This document shows positions 17,920 to 26,605 of a stretch of DNA of 64,000 nt, piece by piece. The position numbers and the translations under genes are program-made. A model generated the notes under the pieces. It saw only the letters and a program-made list of their open reading frames with translations, was not told the origin of the DNA and did no database searches. The DNA lies in assembly GCF_015712165.1 (NCBI RefSeq), contig NZ_JADPZX010000001.1:3799001-3863000 (forward strand), read 5' to 3'. The DNA comes from Streptomyces spinoverrucosus. Its GTDB lineage: Bacteria > Actinomycetota > Actinomycetes > Streptomycetales > Streptomycetaceae. Each line of letters begins with the position of its first letter. Position 1 is the stretch's first letter.

Positions 17920-18750
17920 CTAGATGAGCCCGTGCTCCTCCAGGTAGTCCAGCTGGGCCCGTACCGACAGCTCCGCCGCCGGCCACAGGGAGCGGTCCAC
18001 GTCGGCGTACACATGGGCGACGATCTGGGACGGCGTCCGGTAGCCGTCCTCGACCGCTGTCTCGACCTGGGCGAGGCGGTGGGCGCGGTGGGCGAGGTAG
18101 TACTCCACGGCGCCCTGGGCGTCCTCCAGAACGGGCCCGTGGCCCGGGAGGACGGTGTGGACGCCGTCGTCGACCGTGAGGGACCTCAGGCGCCGCAAGG
18201 AGTCCAGATAGTCGCCCAGACGGCCGTCGGGGTGCGCCACGACCGTCGTACCGCGTCCCAGCACGGTGTCGCCCGTCAGCACCGCCCGGTCGGCCGGGAG
18301 ATGGAAGCTGAGCGAGTCCGCGGTGTGGCCGGGCGTCGGTACGACCCTCAGCTCCAGGCCGCCGACCCGGACCACGTCCCCGGCGGCCAGCCCTTCGTCG
18401 CCCAGCCGCAGCGCCGGGTCCAGCGCCCGCACCTTGGTGCCGGTCAGCTCCGCGAAGCGGGCGGCGCCGGCGGCGTGGTCCGGGTGGCCGTGGGTGAGCA
18501 GCGTCAGGGCGACGCGCTTGCCGGCCTGCTCGGCGGTGTCGACGACGTTGCCGAGATGCCCCTCGTCCAGCGGGCCCGGGTCGACCACGACGGCCACCGG
18601 GGAGTCGGGCTCGGACAGGATCCAGGTGTTCGTGCCGTCCAGCGTCATCGCGGAGGGGTTGGGCGCGAGGACGTTGACCGCGCGCGGGGTGGCGGGTCCG
18701 GTGAGGACCCCGCCCCGGGGCTGGCCGGGCAGGGCGCTTGCGTCCGTCAT
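17920..18750 (-). CDS. MBL-fold metallo-hydrolase
   Basis: A 276-residue metallo-beta-lactamase-fold hydrolase. The metal ligands are THGHPDHAAG, TPGHT, TGDT and PGHGP. It resembles the LACTB2/RNase-Z-like group with a C-terminal helical domain (HRAHRLAQVETAVEDG, dimer-like helices). It may act as a ribonuclease or thioesterase; this is not decidable. The ATG overlaps the upstream Nudix gene stop as ATGA, so the pair is coupled. Confidence 0.85.
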   Translation of the reverse strand: MTDASALPGQPRGGVLTGPATPRAVNVLAPNPSAMTLDGTNTWILSEPDSPVAVVVDPGPLDEGHLGNVVDTAEQAGKRVALTLLTHGHPDHAAGAARFAELTGTKVRALDPALRLGDEGLAAGDVVRVGGLELRVVPTPGHTADSLSFHLPADRAVLTGDTVLGRGTTVVAHPDGRLGDYLDSLRRLRSLTVDDGVHTVLPGHGPVLEDAQGAVEYYLAHRAHRLAQVETAVEDGYRTPSQIVAHVYADVDRSLWPAAELSVRAQLDYLEEHGLI

Positions 18751-19616
18751 GCGGGGGCTCCACCGGTCGGGATGTGCTTGGTGAACTCGTCGTGGCCCGG
18801 CCAGGAGAGCACGATCTCCTCGCCCTCCAGACGGGCCTGTGCCAGGACGGGCGTCAGGTCGCGGCCCGGGGCCGCCGCGAGCGCCGCCGCGGCCGTCTCG
18901 TACGCCGTCAGCTGCCGCAGCGTCGCGATCGTGGGCGGCATCATCAGCAGCTCGCCCTTGTCGTACGAGGCCGCCGCCTCCGCCGGCCGGATCCACACCG
19001 TGCGGTCCGCCTCCGTGGAGGCGTTGCGGGTGCGCTGGCCCTCGGGGAGCGCGGCGACGAAGAACCAGGTGTCGTAGCGGCGGGCCTCGAACTCGGGGGT
19101 GATCCAGCGCGTCCAGGCGCCCAGCAGGTCGGAGCGCAGCAGCAGACCGCGGCGGTCCAGGAACTCCGCGAAGGACAGGTCGCGCGCGACCAGGGCGGCG
19201 CGGTCGGCCTCCCAGTCCGGCCCGGTCGTGTCGCCGACGACCGAGTCGGGGGCCGGGCCTGCCAGGAGGACGCCCGCCTCCTCGTACGTCTCCCGTACGG
19301 CCGCGCAGACGATCGCCTGGGCGGCCGTGACGTCGACGCCGAGCCGGTCCGCCCACCACGCGCGCGTGGGGCCCGCCCAGCCGACGTGACGGTCGTCGTC
19401 GCGCGGGTCGACGCCGCCGCCCGGGTACGCGTAGGCGCCCGCCGCGAAGGCCATGGAGGCGCGGCGGCGCAGCATGTGGACGGCGGGGCCGGTGCCGGTG
19501 TCCTTGAGCAGCATGACCGTGGCCGCGCGCTTGGGGGTCACCGGCGTGAGCGAGCCCGCCGCCAGCGCGCGGATCCGGTCCGGCCACTCCGGTGGGTACC
19601 ACTGACCGTTCGCCAT
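18747..19616 (-). CDS. Nudix hydrolase, NUDT19-like
   Basis: A 289-residue Nudix protein. The fold begins at KRAATVMLLKD; the box is split by an insertion, from YPGGGVDPRDDD to AAVRETYEEAGVLL, as in the NUDT19/RP2p-like subgroup that hydrolyses CoA esters. The C-terminal half is helical. It is translationally coupled to the MBL hydrolase. The start ATG at 19616 begins MANGQWYPPEWP. Confidence 0.85.
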   Translation of the reverse strand: MANGQWYPPEWPDRIRALAAGSLTPVTPKRAATVMLLKDTGTGPAVHMLRRRASMAFAAGAYAYPGGGVDPRDDDRHVGWAGPTRAWWADRLGVDVTAAQAIVCAAVRETYEEAGVLLAGPAPDSVVGDTTGPDWEADRAALVARDLSFAEFLDRRGLLLRSDLLGAWTRWITPEFEARRYDTWFFVAALPEGQRTRNASTEADRTVWIRPAEAAASYDKGELLMMPPTIATLRQLTAYETAAAALAAAPGRDLTPVLAQARLEGEEIVLSWPGHDEFTKHIPTGGAPA

Positions 19617-19684
19617 GGGCGCGAGGCTATCCCGTGGTGAGCGGATGTTCGAGAGGCAGTGATCACCTCGGCCGCCGACGTGCC

Positions 19685-20152
19685 CTACGGCTGGGTGAGC
19701 TCCACCTGGATCTCGACCTCCACCGGCGCGTCCAGCGGCAGCACCGCCACGCCCACCGCGCTGCGCGCGTGCACGCCCTTGTCGCCGAGGACCTCGCCGA
19801 GCAGCTCGCTCGCGCCGTTGACGACGCCGGGCTGGCCGGTGAAGTCCGCGGCCGAGGCGACGAAGCCGACGACCTTCACCACGCGCGCGATGCGGTCCAG
19901 GTCGCCGACGACGGACTTGACGGCCGCCAGCGCGTTCAGGGCGCAGATGCGGGCGAGGTCCTTGGCCTCCTCCGCGGTGACCTCCCCGCCGACCTTGCCG
20001 GTGACCGGAAGCTTGCCCTCCACCATCGGGAGCTGGCCGGCGGTGTAGACGTAGGGCCCGCTCTGCACGGCCGGTTGGTAGGCGGCCAGCGGCGGGACGA
20101 CCTCGGGCAGCGTCAGGCCCAGCTCGGCGAGCTTCGCCTCGACCGCGCTCAC
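19685..20152 (-). CDS. ridA: RidA-family enamine/imine deaminase
   Basis: A 155-residue member of the YjgF/YER057c/RidA family, hydrolysing reactive enamines such as 2-aminoacrylate. The signature SGPYVYTAGQLP is near residue 35, and the expected C-terminal VEVEIQVEL is present. The usual substrate-binding Arg near the C-terminus is not obvious (HARSAVGVAVLP), so it may belong to a diverged subgroup. The GTG start overlaps the stop of the upstream DUF4177 gene as GTGA. Confidence 0.85.
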   Translation of the reverse strand: MSAVEAKLAELGLTLPEVVPPLAAYQPAVQSGPYVYTAGQLPMVEGKLPVTGKVGGEVTAEEAKDLARICALNALAAVKSVVGDLDRIARVVKVVGFVASAADFTGQPGVVNGASELLGEVLGDKGVHARSAVGVAVLPLDAPVEVEIQVELTQP

Positions 20153-20310
20153 GCCTGCTTCTCGCGCTTCAGGTAGGCCACCAGCTGCTCGGGGTTGTTC
20201 GGCCCGGGCACGACCTGGACGAGCTCCCAGCCGTCCTCGCCCCAGGTGTCCAGAATCTGCTTCGTGGCGTGGACGAGCAGCGGCACGGTTGCGTATTCCC
20301 ACTTGGTCAT
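20149..20310 (-). CDS. DUF4177-type small protein
   Basis: A 53-residue protein beginning MTKWEYATVPLLVH and containing WGEDGWELVQVVPG, characteristic of the DUF4177 family. The compact beta-hairpin/helix has no known function. It overlaps ridA by 4 nt and is probably co-transcribed with it. Confidence 0.8.
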   Translation of the reverse strand: MTKWEYATVPLLVHATKQILDTWGEDGWELVQVVPGPNNPEQLVAYLKREKQA

Positions 20311-20364
20311 GGGCCGACTGTATCCGCTGGCGGGGGCGGTCATCGCGGCCGACCGGAGTGACAG

Positions 20365-20408
20365 TTGTCCACAGGGCGCCGAGCCGACCGGGGGTCGGGT
20401 TATCCACA
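20365..20408 (+). promoter_or_regulatory. Two DnaA boxes upstream of the ArsA pair
   Basis: TTGTCCACA (20365-20373) and TTATCCACA (20400-20408) have the same orientation, 35 bp apart, 44 bp before the ArsA-like start. Both match the Streptomyces DnaA box consensus exactly. They may bind DnaA to tune transcription or to titrate it. Confidence 0.55.
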
Positions 20409-20451
20409 GGGGGCCGATTGGTTCCCGCGCGAACTGGTTACGCTCGAAGAC

Positions 20452-21429
20452 GTGAGCAGGCTCCAGGTCGTCAGCGGCAAGGGCGGGACCGGTAAGACGA
20501 CGGTCGCCGCGGCCCTCGCGTTGGCTCTCGCCACGGAAGGGAAGCGGACGCTTCTCGTCGAGGTCGAGGGCCGCCAGGGCATCGCACAGCTCTTCGAAAC
20601 GGAGGCGCTGCCCTATGAGGAACGGAAGATCGCCGTCGCCCCCGGCGGCGGAGAGGTGTTCGCCCTCGCCATCGATCCCGAACTGGCCCTCTTGGACTAC
20701 CTCCAGATGTTCTACAAGCTGGGGAGCGCCGGACGGGCCCTGAAGAAGCTCGGCGCGATCGACTTCGCCACCACCATCGCGCCCGGCCTGCGGGACGTAC
20801 TGCTGACCGGCAAGGCGTGCGAGGCGGTCCGGCGCAAGGACAGGTCCGGGCGGTTCGTGTACGACTACGTCATCATGGACGCCCCGCCCACGGGCCGGAT
20901 CACGCGCTTTCTGAACGTCAACGACGAGGTCGCCGGGCTCGCGAAGATCGGCCCGATACACAATCAGGCGCAGGCCGTGATGCGGGTGCTGAAGTCCCGG
21001 GAGACGGCCGTCCACCTGGTGGCCCTCCTGGAGGAGATGCCCGTCCAGGAGACCGCGGACGGCATCGCCGAGCTGCGGTCGGCGAAGCTGCCGGTCGGTC
21101 GGGTGATCGTGAACATGGTGCGGCCCGAGGTGCTGGACGCGGCCGATCTGGAACTCGTACGGACCGTGCCGCGCACCGACCTCGCCCGGTCGCTGTCGGC
21201 CGCCGGGCTCGGCGGGGCGCGGCGCGGGCAGAACGCCGAGAAGCTGGTGGACCCGCTGCTGGCGCAGGCCGAGGAGTACGCCGAGCGGTATCTGCTGGAG
21301 CACGAACAGCGGGCCGTCCTCGCCGAGCTGGGCCTGCCGCTGCACGAACTGCCGCTGCTCGCCGAGGGCATGGACCTGGCGGGCCTGTACGAACTGGCCA
21401 CCGAGCTGCGGAAGCAGGGCATCTCATGA
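20452..21429 (+). CDS. ArsA/Get3-like ATPase, first of pair
   Basis: A 325-residue ArsA-family ATPase. The deviant P-loop GKGGTGKTT is near residue 9 and the switch region VEVEGRQGIAQLF replaces the usual DTDPA. MDAPPTG is near residue 147. Arsenite-binding cysteines are absent and no ars genes are nearby. The family role in actinobacteria is unknown; a protein-targeting or heterodimeric ATPase role with the next gene is plausible. The start GTG at 20452 is chosen because the P-loop then sits at the usual distance. Stop overlaps the next start as ATGA. Confidence 0.85.
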   Translation: MSRLQVVSGKGGTGKTTVAAALALALATEGKRTLLVEVEGRQGIAQLFETEALPYEERKIAVAPGGGEVFALAIDPELALLDYLQMFYKLGSAGRALKKLGAIDFATTIAPGLRDVLLTGKACEAVRRKDRSGRFVYDYVIMDAPPTGRITRFLNVNDEVAGLAKIGPIHNQAQAVMRVLKSRETAVHLVALLEEMPVQETADGIAELRSAKLPVGRVIVNMVRPEVLDAADLELVRTVPRTDLARSLSAAGLGGARRGQNAEKLVDPLLAQAEEYAERYLLEHEQRAVLAELGLPLHELPLLAEGMDLAGLYELATELRKQGIS

Positions 21430-22814
21430 GTCCGGACCCCACGCAGGCACACCACCGCCTCTCTCCCGCGCGCGTGCTCGACGTCGACCCGCTGCTGGAC
21501 GACCCGAAGACCCGCATCGTGGTGTGCTGCGGCTCGGGCGGGGTCGGCAAGACCACCACGGCCGCGGCGCTGGGGCTCAGGGCCGCCGAGCGCGGCCGCA
21601 AGGTCGTCGTGCTCACCATCGACCCGGCGCGCCGTCTGGCGCAGTCCATGGGCATCGACTCGCTGGACAACACCCCGCGCCGGGTGAAGGGCGTCGAGGG
21701 CGACGGCGAACTGCACGCCATGATGCTCGACATGAAGCGCACCTTCGACGAGATCGTCGAGGCGCACGCGGATCCGCAGCGGGCGGCCGCGATCCTGTCG
21801 AACCCCTTCTACCAGTCGCTCTCGGCGGGCTTCGCGGGTACGCAGGAGTACATGGCGATGGAGAAGCTGGGCCAGCTGCGGGCCCGGGACGAGTGGGACC
21901 TGATCGTCGTCGACACGCCGCCCTCACGCTCCGCGCTGGACTTCCTGGACGCGCCCAAGCGGCTCGGGTCGTTCCTGGACGGGCGGCTGATCCGGCTGCT
22001 GACGGCCCCGGCGAAGCTGGGCGGCCGGGCGGGGATGAAGTTCCTGAACGTCGGGATGTCGATGATGACGGGCACGCTCGGCAAGCTGCTCGGCGGTCAG
22101 CTGCTGAAGGACGTCCAGACGTTCGTGGCCGCGATGGACACCACGTTCGGCGGGTTCCGCACGCGCGCGGACGCCACGTACAAGCTGCTCCAGGCGCCCG
22201 GGACGGCGTTCCTGGTGGTGGCGGCCCCGGAGCGGGACGCGCTGCGCGAGGCCGCGTACTTCGTGGAGCGGCTGGCCGCCGAGGACATGCCGCTGGCCGG
22301 GCTGGTGCTCAACCGTGTCCACGGCAGCGGCGCCGACCGGCTGTCGGCCGAGCGGGCGCTCGCCGCCGCGGAAAATCTTGAGGAGCCCCGCATTGTGGAT
22401 CAGGGGGGCGGGAAAGCTGGACTTCGTAACTCTCCCGACACGTACGGCGATTCAGATTCACCCGCTTCCGAGGCACCGGCTCCCGACGAAACGCCGACTC
22501 CTGACGAGGGCTCCCCCACCGCCACGGACGTCAACGGCACGCCGACCCCCACGGCACCGGAGCAGGACCCGGAGGACACCTCGCAGCGCACCACCGACCA
22601 GCTCACCGCGGGCCTGCTGAGGCTGCACGCGGAACGTATGCGACTGCTCTTCCGCGAGCAGCGCACGCGAGACCGCTTCACCGCACTGCACCCCGAGGTG
22701 GCAGTGGTGGAAGTGGGCGCGCTGCCCGGCGATGTGCACGACCTCGCGGGGCTGCGGGACATCGGGGACCGGCTCGCGGCCCACCGGCCGGAGCTGTCCG
22801 TCGACGACGCGTGA
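21426..22814 (+). CDS. ArsA/Get3-like ATPase, second of pair, with insert
   Basis: A 462-residue partner ATPase. It has the P-loop GSGGVGKTTT near residue 38, the switch I TIDPARRLAQSMG, and VVDTPPSRSALDFLDAPKR near residue 160. Between residues about 318 and 390 an acidic, Pro/Thr-rich segment (APDETPTPDEGSP-like) interrupts the fold before the last helices. Such a pair just upstream of wblA is a conserved Streptomyces arrangement. The two proteins probably form a heterodimer, like the two halves of ArsA. A bidirectional terminator at 22821-22873 ends the operon. Confidence 0.85.
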   Translation: MSPDPTQAHHRLSPARVLDVDPLLDDPKTRIVVCCGSGGVGKTTTAAALGLRAAERGRKVVVLTIDPARRLAQSMGIDSLDNTPRRVKGVEGDGELHAMMLDMKRTFDEIVEAHADPQRAAAILSNPFYQSLSAGFAGTQEYMAMEKLGQLRARDEWDLIVVDTPPSRSALDFLDAPKRLGSFLDGRLIRLLTAPAKLGGRAGMKFLNVGMSMMTGTLGKLLGGQLLKDVQTFVAAMDTTFGGFRTRADATYKLLQAPGTAFLVVAAPERDALREAAYFVERLAAEDMPLAGLVLNRVHGSGADRLSAERALAAAENLEEPRIVDQGGGKAGLRNSPDTYGDSDSPASEAPAPDETPTPDEGSPTATDVNGTPTPTAPEQDPEDTSQRTTDQLTAGLLRLHAERMRLLFREQRTRDRFTALHPEVAVVEVGALPGDVHDLAGLRDIGDRLAAHRPELSVDDA

Positions 22815-22820
22815 AGGAGG

Positions 22821-22873
22821 GCTGAAGGGCACCTGAGGGCGGGCCCCCTGAGGGGACGCCCGCAGCCTTCAGC
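22821..22873. terminator. Bidirectional terminator between the ArsA operon and wblA
   Basis: Outer arms GCTGAAGG and CCTTCAGC enclose inner GGGCG/CGCCC pairing. The right arm overlaps the wblA stop codon, so the same hairpin may end both convergent transcripts. Confidence 0.55.
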
Positions 22874-23207
22874 TCACCGCCGCGAAGTTCTCGTACACCT
22901 CGTCGTCGTCGAGGGGCACCAGGCCGGCGCCCCGCTCGTACTCCGTCCGCGCGGTCTCCAGCAGCCGGCGCCAGGAGGTGACGGTCGGGCGCCTGCGCAG
23001 CAGTGCGCGGCGCTCCCGCTCGGTCATTCCTCCCCACACGCCGAACTCGACGCGGTTGTCCAGCGCATCGGCCAGGCATTCCGTGCGTACCGGACATCCG
23101 GTGCACACCGCCTTGGCCCTGTTCTGCGCTGCTCCCTGAACGAACAGTTCATCCGGATCGGTAGTGCGGCAGGCCGCCTGCGCACTCCAGTCGGTTACCC
23201 AGCCCAT
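22869..23207 (-). CDS. wblA: WhiB-like developmental regulator WblA
   Basis: A 112-residue [4Fe-4S] WhiB-like protein. Cluster ligands are C13, C35, C38 and C44 (C-X2-C-X5-C core in CTGCPVRTEC), followed by the turn GVWGGMTERERR and a basic C-terminus. WblA is known in Streptomyces as a pleiotropic regulator that limits antibiotic production and is needed for sporulation. The start ATG at 23207 (MGWVTDW) is chosen because the family begins here and GAGAGGA lies upstream; an in-frame ATG at 23264 would add 19 residues. The gap to the PBP gene is long (418 bp), consistent with a complex promoter and leader. Confidence 0.93.
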   Translation of the reverse strand: MGWVTDWSAQAACRTTDPDELFVQGAAQNRAKAVCTGCPVRTECLADALDNRVEFGVWGGMTERERRALLRRRPTVTSWRRLLETARTEYERGAGLVPLDDDEVYENFAAVS

Positions 23208-23625
23208 ACCGGCGCCGTCCTCTCCCGAATCGAGGCTCCCCCACGGCGGCAGCGGCATATTCACCGCCGCCAGTTGAGGACGTTACGGAAGGTGGGCACA
23301 GTGCAACACCCCCAGCGGGCCCAATCTTGAATGGCCCGAACGGACTATGCGTAAGCGGCAGATCACCCGGGGGAGTGAGCCCGCGACATGCGCGACATTC
23401 CCGGCGATGCGGGACGTTTCAGTTGCGCCACAACGGACGCCCGGTGACACACAAGGCGGATTCGGACACGTACCCAACACGCCTCGGCAAAAAAGGCCGA
23501 GGGGATCCGGAACGATTCGGGGTCGCCGGACGTATTGATACGTGGCCCTACTGCTGTGACAGTTGAGAGCAGCTTAGGCCAAGGCATATACGCGTGTCCG
23601 GCGAATGAGAACGTAGGCTGCCCTC
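23208..23625. promoter_or_regulatory. Long wblA / PBP divergent intergenic region
   Basis: This 418-bp region has no gene. It contains a hairpin at 23482-23502, CCTCGGC and GCCGAGG, with an A-rich loop (AAAAAAG); read from the wblA strand the loop is a T-run. The region near 23530-23600 is AT-richer and is the likely PBP promoter. Known wblA regulators such as BldD and AdpA could act here, but no site was assigned. Confidence 0.4.
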
Positions 23626-25917
23626 ATGCCAAAGAAGCGCTCGGGCGGTGGTCTGTCGCCAACGCAGCAGGCCGCCAAGTTCCTCGGTGTCAGTGTGCTC
23701 GCGGGAGCCGTCATGGCCGGCATCGCGCTGCCCGCCGCCGGCGCGCTGGGCCTCGCGGCGAAGGGCTCGGTGGAGAGCTTCGACGAGCTCCCCGCCAACA
23801 TGAAGACCCCGCCACTCAGTCAGCGGACCACCATCCTCGACTCCCGCGGCGACCACATCGCGACGGTCTACTCCCGCGACCGCACGGTGGTCGACCTCAA
23901 GGACATCTCGCCGTACATGCAGAAGGCGATCGTCGCGATCGAGGACTCGCGCTTCTACCAGCACGGCGCGGTCGACCTCAAGGGTGTCCTGCGCGCCCTG
24001 AACCGCAACGCGCAGAGCGGCGGCGTCGCCGAGGGCGCGTCCACGCTCACCCAGCAGTACGTGAAGAACGTCTTCGTGGAGGAAGCCGGCGACGACCCGA
24101 CGAAGGTCGCGCAGGCCACCCAGCAGACCCTCGGCCGCAAGATCCGCGAACTGAAGTACGCGATCCAGGTCGAGGAGGAGCTCGGCAAGAAGAAGATCCT
24201 CGAGAACTACCTGAACATCACCTTCTTCGGCCAGCAGGCGTACGGCGTCGAGGCCGCCTCCCAGCGCTACTTCTCCAAGTCGGCCAAGGACCTCAGCCTC
24301 CCGGAGGCGGCGCTCCTCGCGGGCATCGTCCAGTCGCCCAGCCGCTACGACCCGGTCAACGACGAGGCGGAGGCCACCAAGCGGCGCAACACCGTCCTGC
24401 AGCGCATGGCCGACGTCGGTGACATCTCCCAGGCGGACGCCGACAAGGCCATGCGGGAGCCGCTGGAGCTGAAGGTCAGCCGGCCGCAGAACGGATGCAT
24501 CACCGCCGTCAAGGGCGCCAGTTTCTTCTGCAAGTACGTCGAGAAGGTCTTCCTCAACGACCCGGTCTTCGGCGAGACCAAGGAGGAGCGGGCGAAGATC
24601 TGGAACCAGGGCGGCCTGACCATCCAGACCACCCTCGACCCGCAGGCCCAGGAGTCGGTCCAGGACTCGCTCAAGGATCACGTCTACAAGGACGACCAGG
24701 TCGCCGCGGCGACCACCCTGGTCGAGCCCGGCACCGGCAAGATCCTCGGCATGGGCCAGTCGAAACCGTACGGCTACGGCAAGAACGAGACCGAGTACAA
24801 CTACTCGGTCGACTCCGCCTGGGGCGGCTCCAACTACGGCTTCCCGACGGGTTCGACGTTCAAGCCGTTCGTCGCGGCGGCCGCGCTGGAGGAGGGGCGG
24901 CCGGCCACGCAGGAGTACTCGTCGCCGTACGAGATGGACTACCCGAGCCCGGTCCAGACGTGCTCCGGCAAGCCGTGGGTGAACGGCGGCCCGAAGAAGG
25001 CGACCGTCGAGAACGAGGACGAGTCGGAGGTCGGGCCGTACCGGCTGGAGGAGGCGATGGCGAAGTCGGTCAACACCTACTTCGTCCAGATGATCTCGGA
25101 CATCGGCCTCTGCCCGGTCATGAAGATGACCGACAAGCTGCACGTCGTGCAGGGCAACGGCGACAAGCTCCCCGAGGTGCCCGCCATCTCGCTCGGTTCC
25201 AAGGGCATCTCCCCGCTGACCATGGCGACCGCGTACGCCGCCTTCGCCTCGCGCGGTATGTACTGCACGCCGATCGCCATCGAGTCGATCAAGCAGAAGA
25301 TCGGCAACGAGGAGAAGTCGCTGCAGGTGCCGAAGTCGACCTGCTCGCGGGCCATGTCCGAGCGGACGGCCGACACCATCAACACCCTGCTGCGCGGTGT
25401 GGTCGACTCCGGTACGGGCCAGGAGGCGGGCCTCTCCGACCGCGACAGCGCCGGCAAGACGGGTACGACGGACGAGCGCAAGAACGCCTGGTTCGTGGGC
25501 TACACGCCCAACCTGGCCGGCGCGGTCTGGGTCGGCAGCGCCACCCAGCAGGTCCAGATGGAGAACATCACCATCGGTGGCGTCCCGCACGACAAGGTCT
25601 ACGGCGGCCGCGTCCCCGGCCCGATCTGGCGCGACGCCATGACCGGCGCCCTCGCGGGCAAGGAGGCGGGGTCCTTCAACATCGTCGACATCCCGGACGC
25701 CGACGACCGCGACCGCCGGGACGGTGACCGTGGCGACGGCGGCGACAACGACAACGGCAACGGCGACAACGACGGCGGCCTGATCGAGGGGCTGACCAAC
25801 GGGGGCACGGACGGGGGGACGTTCCCGGAGCCGTCGTTCTCCATCCCCGAGGGATGGATCCGGGGCGGCGACAACGGAGGGAACAACGGGAACGGGAATG
25901 GGGGGAACTGGCCGTGA
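23626..25917 (+). CDS. Bifunctional class A penicillin-binding protein
   Basis: A 763-residue cell-wall synthase. A short basic N-terminus and one transmembrane helix (residues about 18-45) precede the GT51 glycosyltransferase, with E106/D107 in EDSRFYQHG, GASTLTQQYVKN and LENYLNITFFG. The transpeptidase domain has S410-T-F-K413, S481-V-N483 and K611-T-G-T614. The C-terminal tail (about 690-763) is Asp/Gly/Asn-rich and probably disordered. The ATG at 23626 begins MPKKRSGGG. It is monocistronic and followed by a strong terminator. Confidence 0.95.
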   Translation: MPKKRSGGGLSPTQQAAKFLGVSVLAGAVMAGIALPAAGALGLAAKGSVESFDELPANMKTPPLSQRTTILDSRGDHIATVYSRDRTVVDLKDISPYMQKAIVAIEDSRFYQHGAVDLKGVLRALNRNAQSGGVAEGASTLTQQYVKNVFVEEAGDDPTKVAQATQQTLGRKIRELKYAIQVEEELGKKKILENYLNITFFGQQAYGVEAASQRYFSKSAKDLSLPEAALLAGIVQSPSRYDPVNDEAEATKRRNTVLQRMADVGDISQADADKAMREPLELKVSRPQNGCITAVKGASFFCKYVEKVFLNDPVFGETKEERAKIWNQGGLTIQTTLDPQAQESVQDSLKDHVYKDDQVAAATTLVEPGTGKILGMGQSKPYGYGKNETEYNYSVDSAWGGSNYGFPTGSTFKPFVAAAALEEGRPATQEYSSPYEMDYPSPVQTCSGKPWVNGGPKKATVENEDESEVGPYRLEEAMAKSVNTYFVQMISDIGLCPVMKMTDKLHVVQGNGDKLPEVPAISLGSKGISPLTMATAYAAFASRGMYCTPIAIESIKQKIGNEEKSLQVPKSTCSRAMSERTADTINTLLRGVVDSGTGQEAGLSDRDSAGKTGTTDERKNAWFVGYTPNLAGAVWVGSATQQVQMENITIGGVPHDKVYGGRVPGPIWRDAMTGALAGKEAGSFNIVDIPDADDRDRRDGDRGDGGDNDNGNGDNDGGLIEGLTNGGTDGGTFPEPSFSIPEGWIRGGDNGGNNGNGNGGNWP

Positions 25918-25941
25918 GCGGCCAGTACTAGTCGGAACGCC

Positions 25942-26007
25942 GACGGGGGCGCCCTTCTTTCGGTACGCCAATGGGGGCGCCCTTTCTTGAGGAGGGGCGC
26001 CCCCGTC
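25942..26007. terminator. Terminator between PBP and YqeY-like genes
   Basis: GACGGGGGCGCCC (25942-25954) pairs perfectly with GGGCGCCCCCGTC (25995-26007), 13 bp. The loop holds a third copy of GGGGGCGCCC, so alternative hairpins are possible. It lies between convergent genes and may serve both. Confidence 0.7.
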
Positions 26008-26046
26008 GTCGTACAGCCGCTGTCGCGGTGACCGCCGGCTGCGGTC

Positions 26047-26511
26047 TCAGCTCGCGAGGAGCTTCTTCACCGCCGCTGCGACACGGCCGCCCTCCGCCTG
26101 GCCCGCGACCTTCGGGTTCACGATCTTCATGACCGCACCCATGGCCCGCGGCCCCTCCGCGCCGGCCGCCTTCGCCTCCTCGACGGCCTGGGCGACGATC
26201 GCGTTCAGCTCCTCGTCGGACAGCTGCTTGGGCAGGTACGCGGCGAGCACCTCGCCCTCCGCCTTCTCCCGCTCGGCCGACTCGGCGCGACCACCCTGCG
26301 CGAAGGCGTCCGCGGCCTCGCGGCGCTTCTTCGCCTCACGGGTGATCACCTTCGTGACCTCCTCGTCGGAGAGCTCGCGCTTCTCCTTGCCCGCGACCTC
26401 CTCCTTGGTGATCGCGGCGAGCGTCAGCCGGAGCGTCGAGGAGCGGAGCTCGTCGCGCTCCTTGATCGCGGCGTTGAGGTCTTCCTGCAGCTTCGACTTG
26501 AGCGTGGTCAT
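26047..26511 (-). CDS. GatB/YqeY domain protein
   Basis: A 154-residue helical protein starting MTTLKSKLQEDLNAAIKERDELR and containing the YqeY signatures AAYLPKQLSDEE and GAVMKIVNPKVAGQAEGGRV. The domain resembles the tRNA-binding tail of the GatB amidotransferase subunit. A standalone role is unknown. It is divergent from the phosphoesterase gene. Confidence 0.88.
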   Translation of the reverse strand: MTTLKSKLQEDLNAAIKERDELRSSTLRLTLAAITKEEVAGKEKRELSDEEVTKVITREAKKRREAADAFAQGGRAESAEREKAEGEVLAAYLPKQLSDEELNAIVAQAVEEAKAAGAEGPRAMGAVMKIVNPKVAGQAEGGRVAAAVKKLLAS

Positions 26512-26605
26512 GGGGTCGATTGTCGCAGGTGTGCACGGCCGGACGCCCGTTGATTTAAGGGGCGGCCGGACGCGGGTGCGTGACACTGTCTGACACGATG
26601 GGCGT

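Noticed and set aside
20452..22814. Arsenite efflux ATPase operon
   Set aside because: The metal-binding cysteines of ArsA are missing and no arsB, arsC or arsR gene is nearby.
23548..25971. An 807-codon frame antisense to the PBP gene
   Set aside because: The plus strand encodes a complete class A PBP with all motifs; the antisense frame has none.
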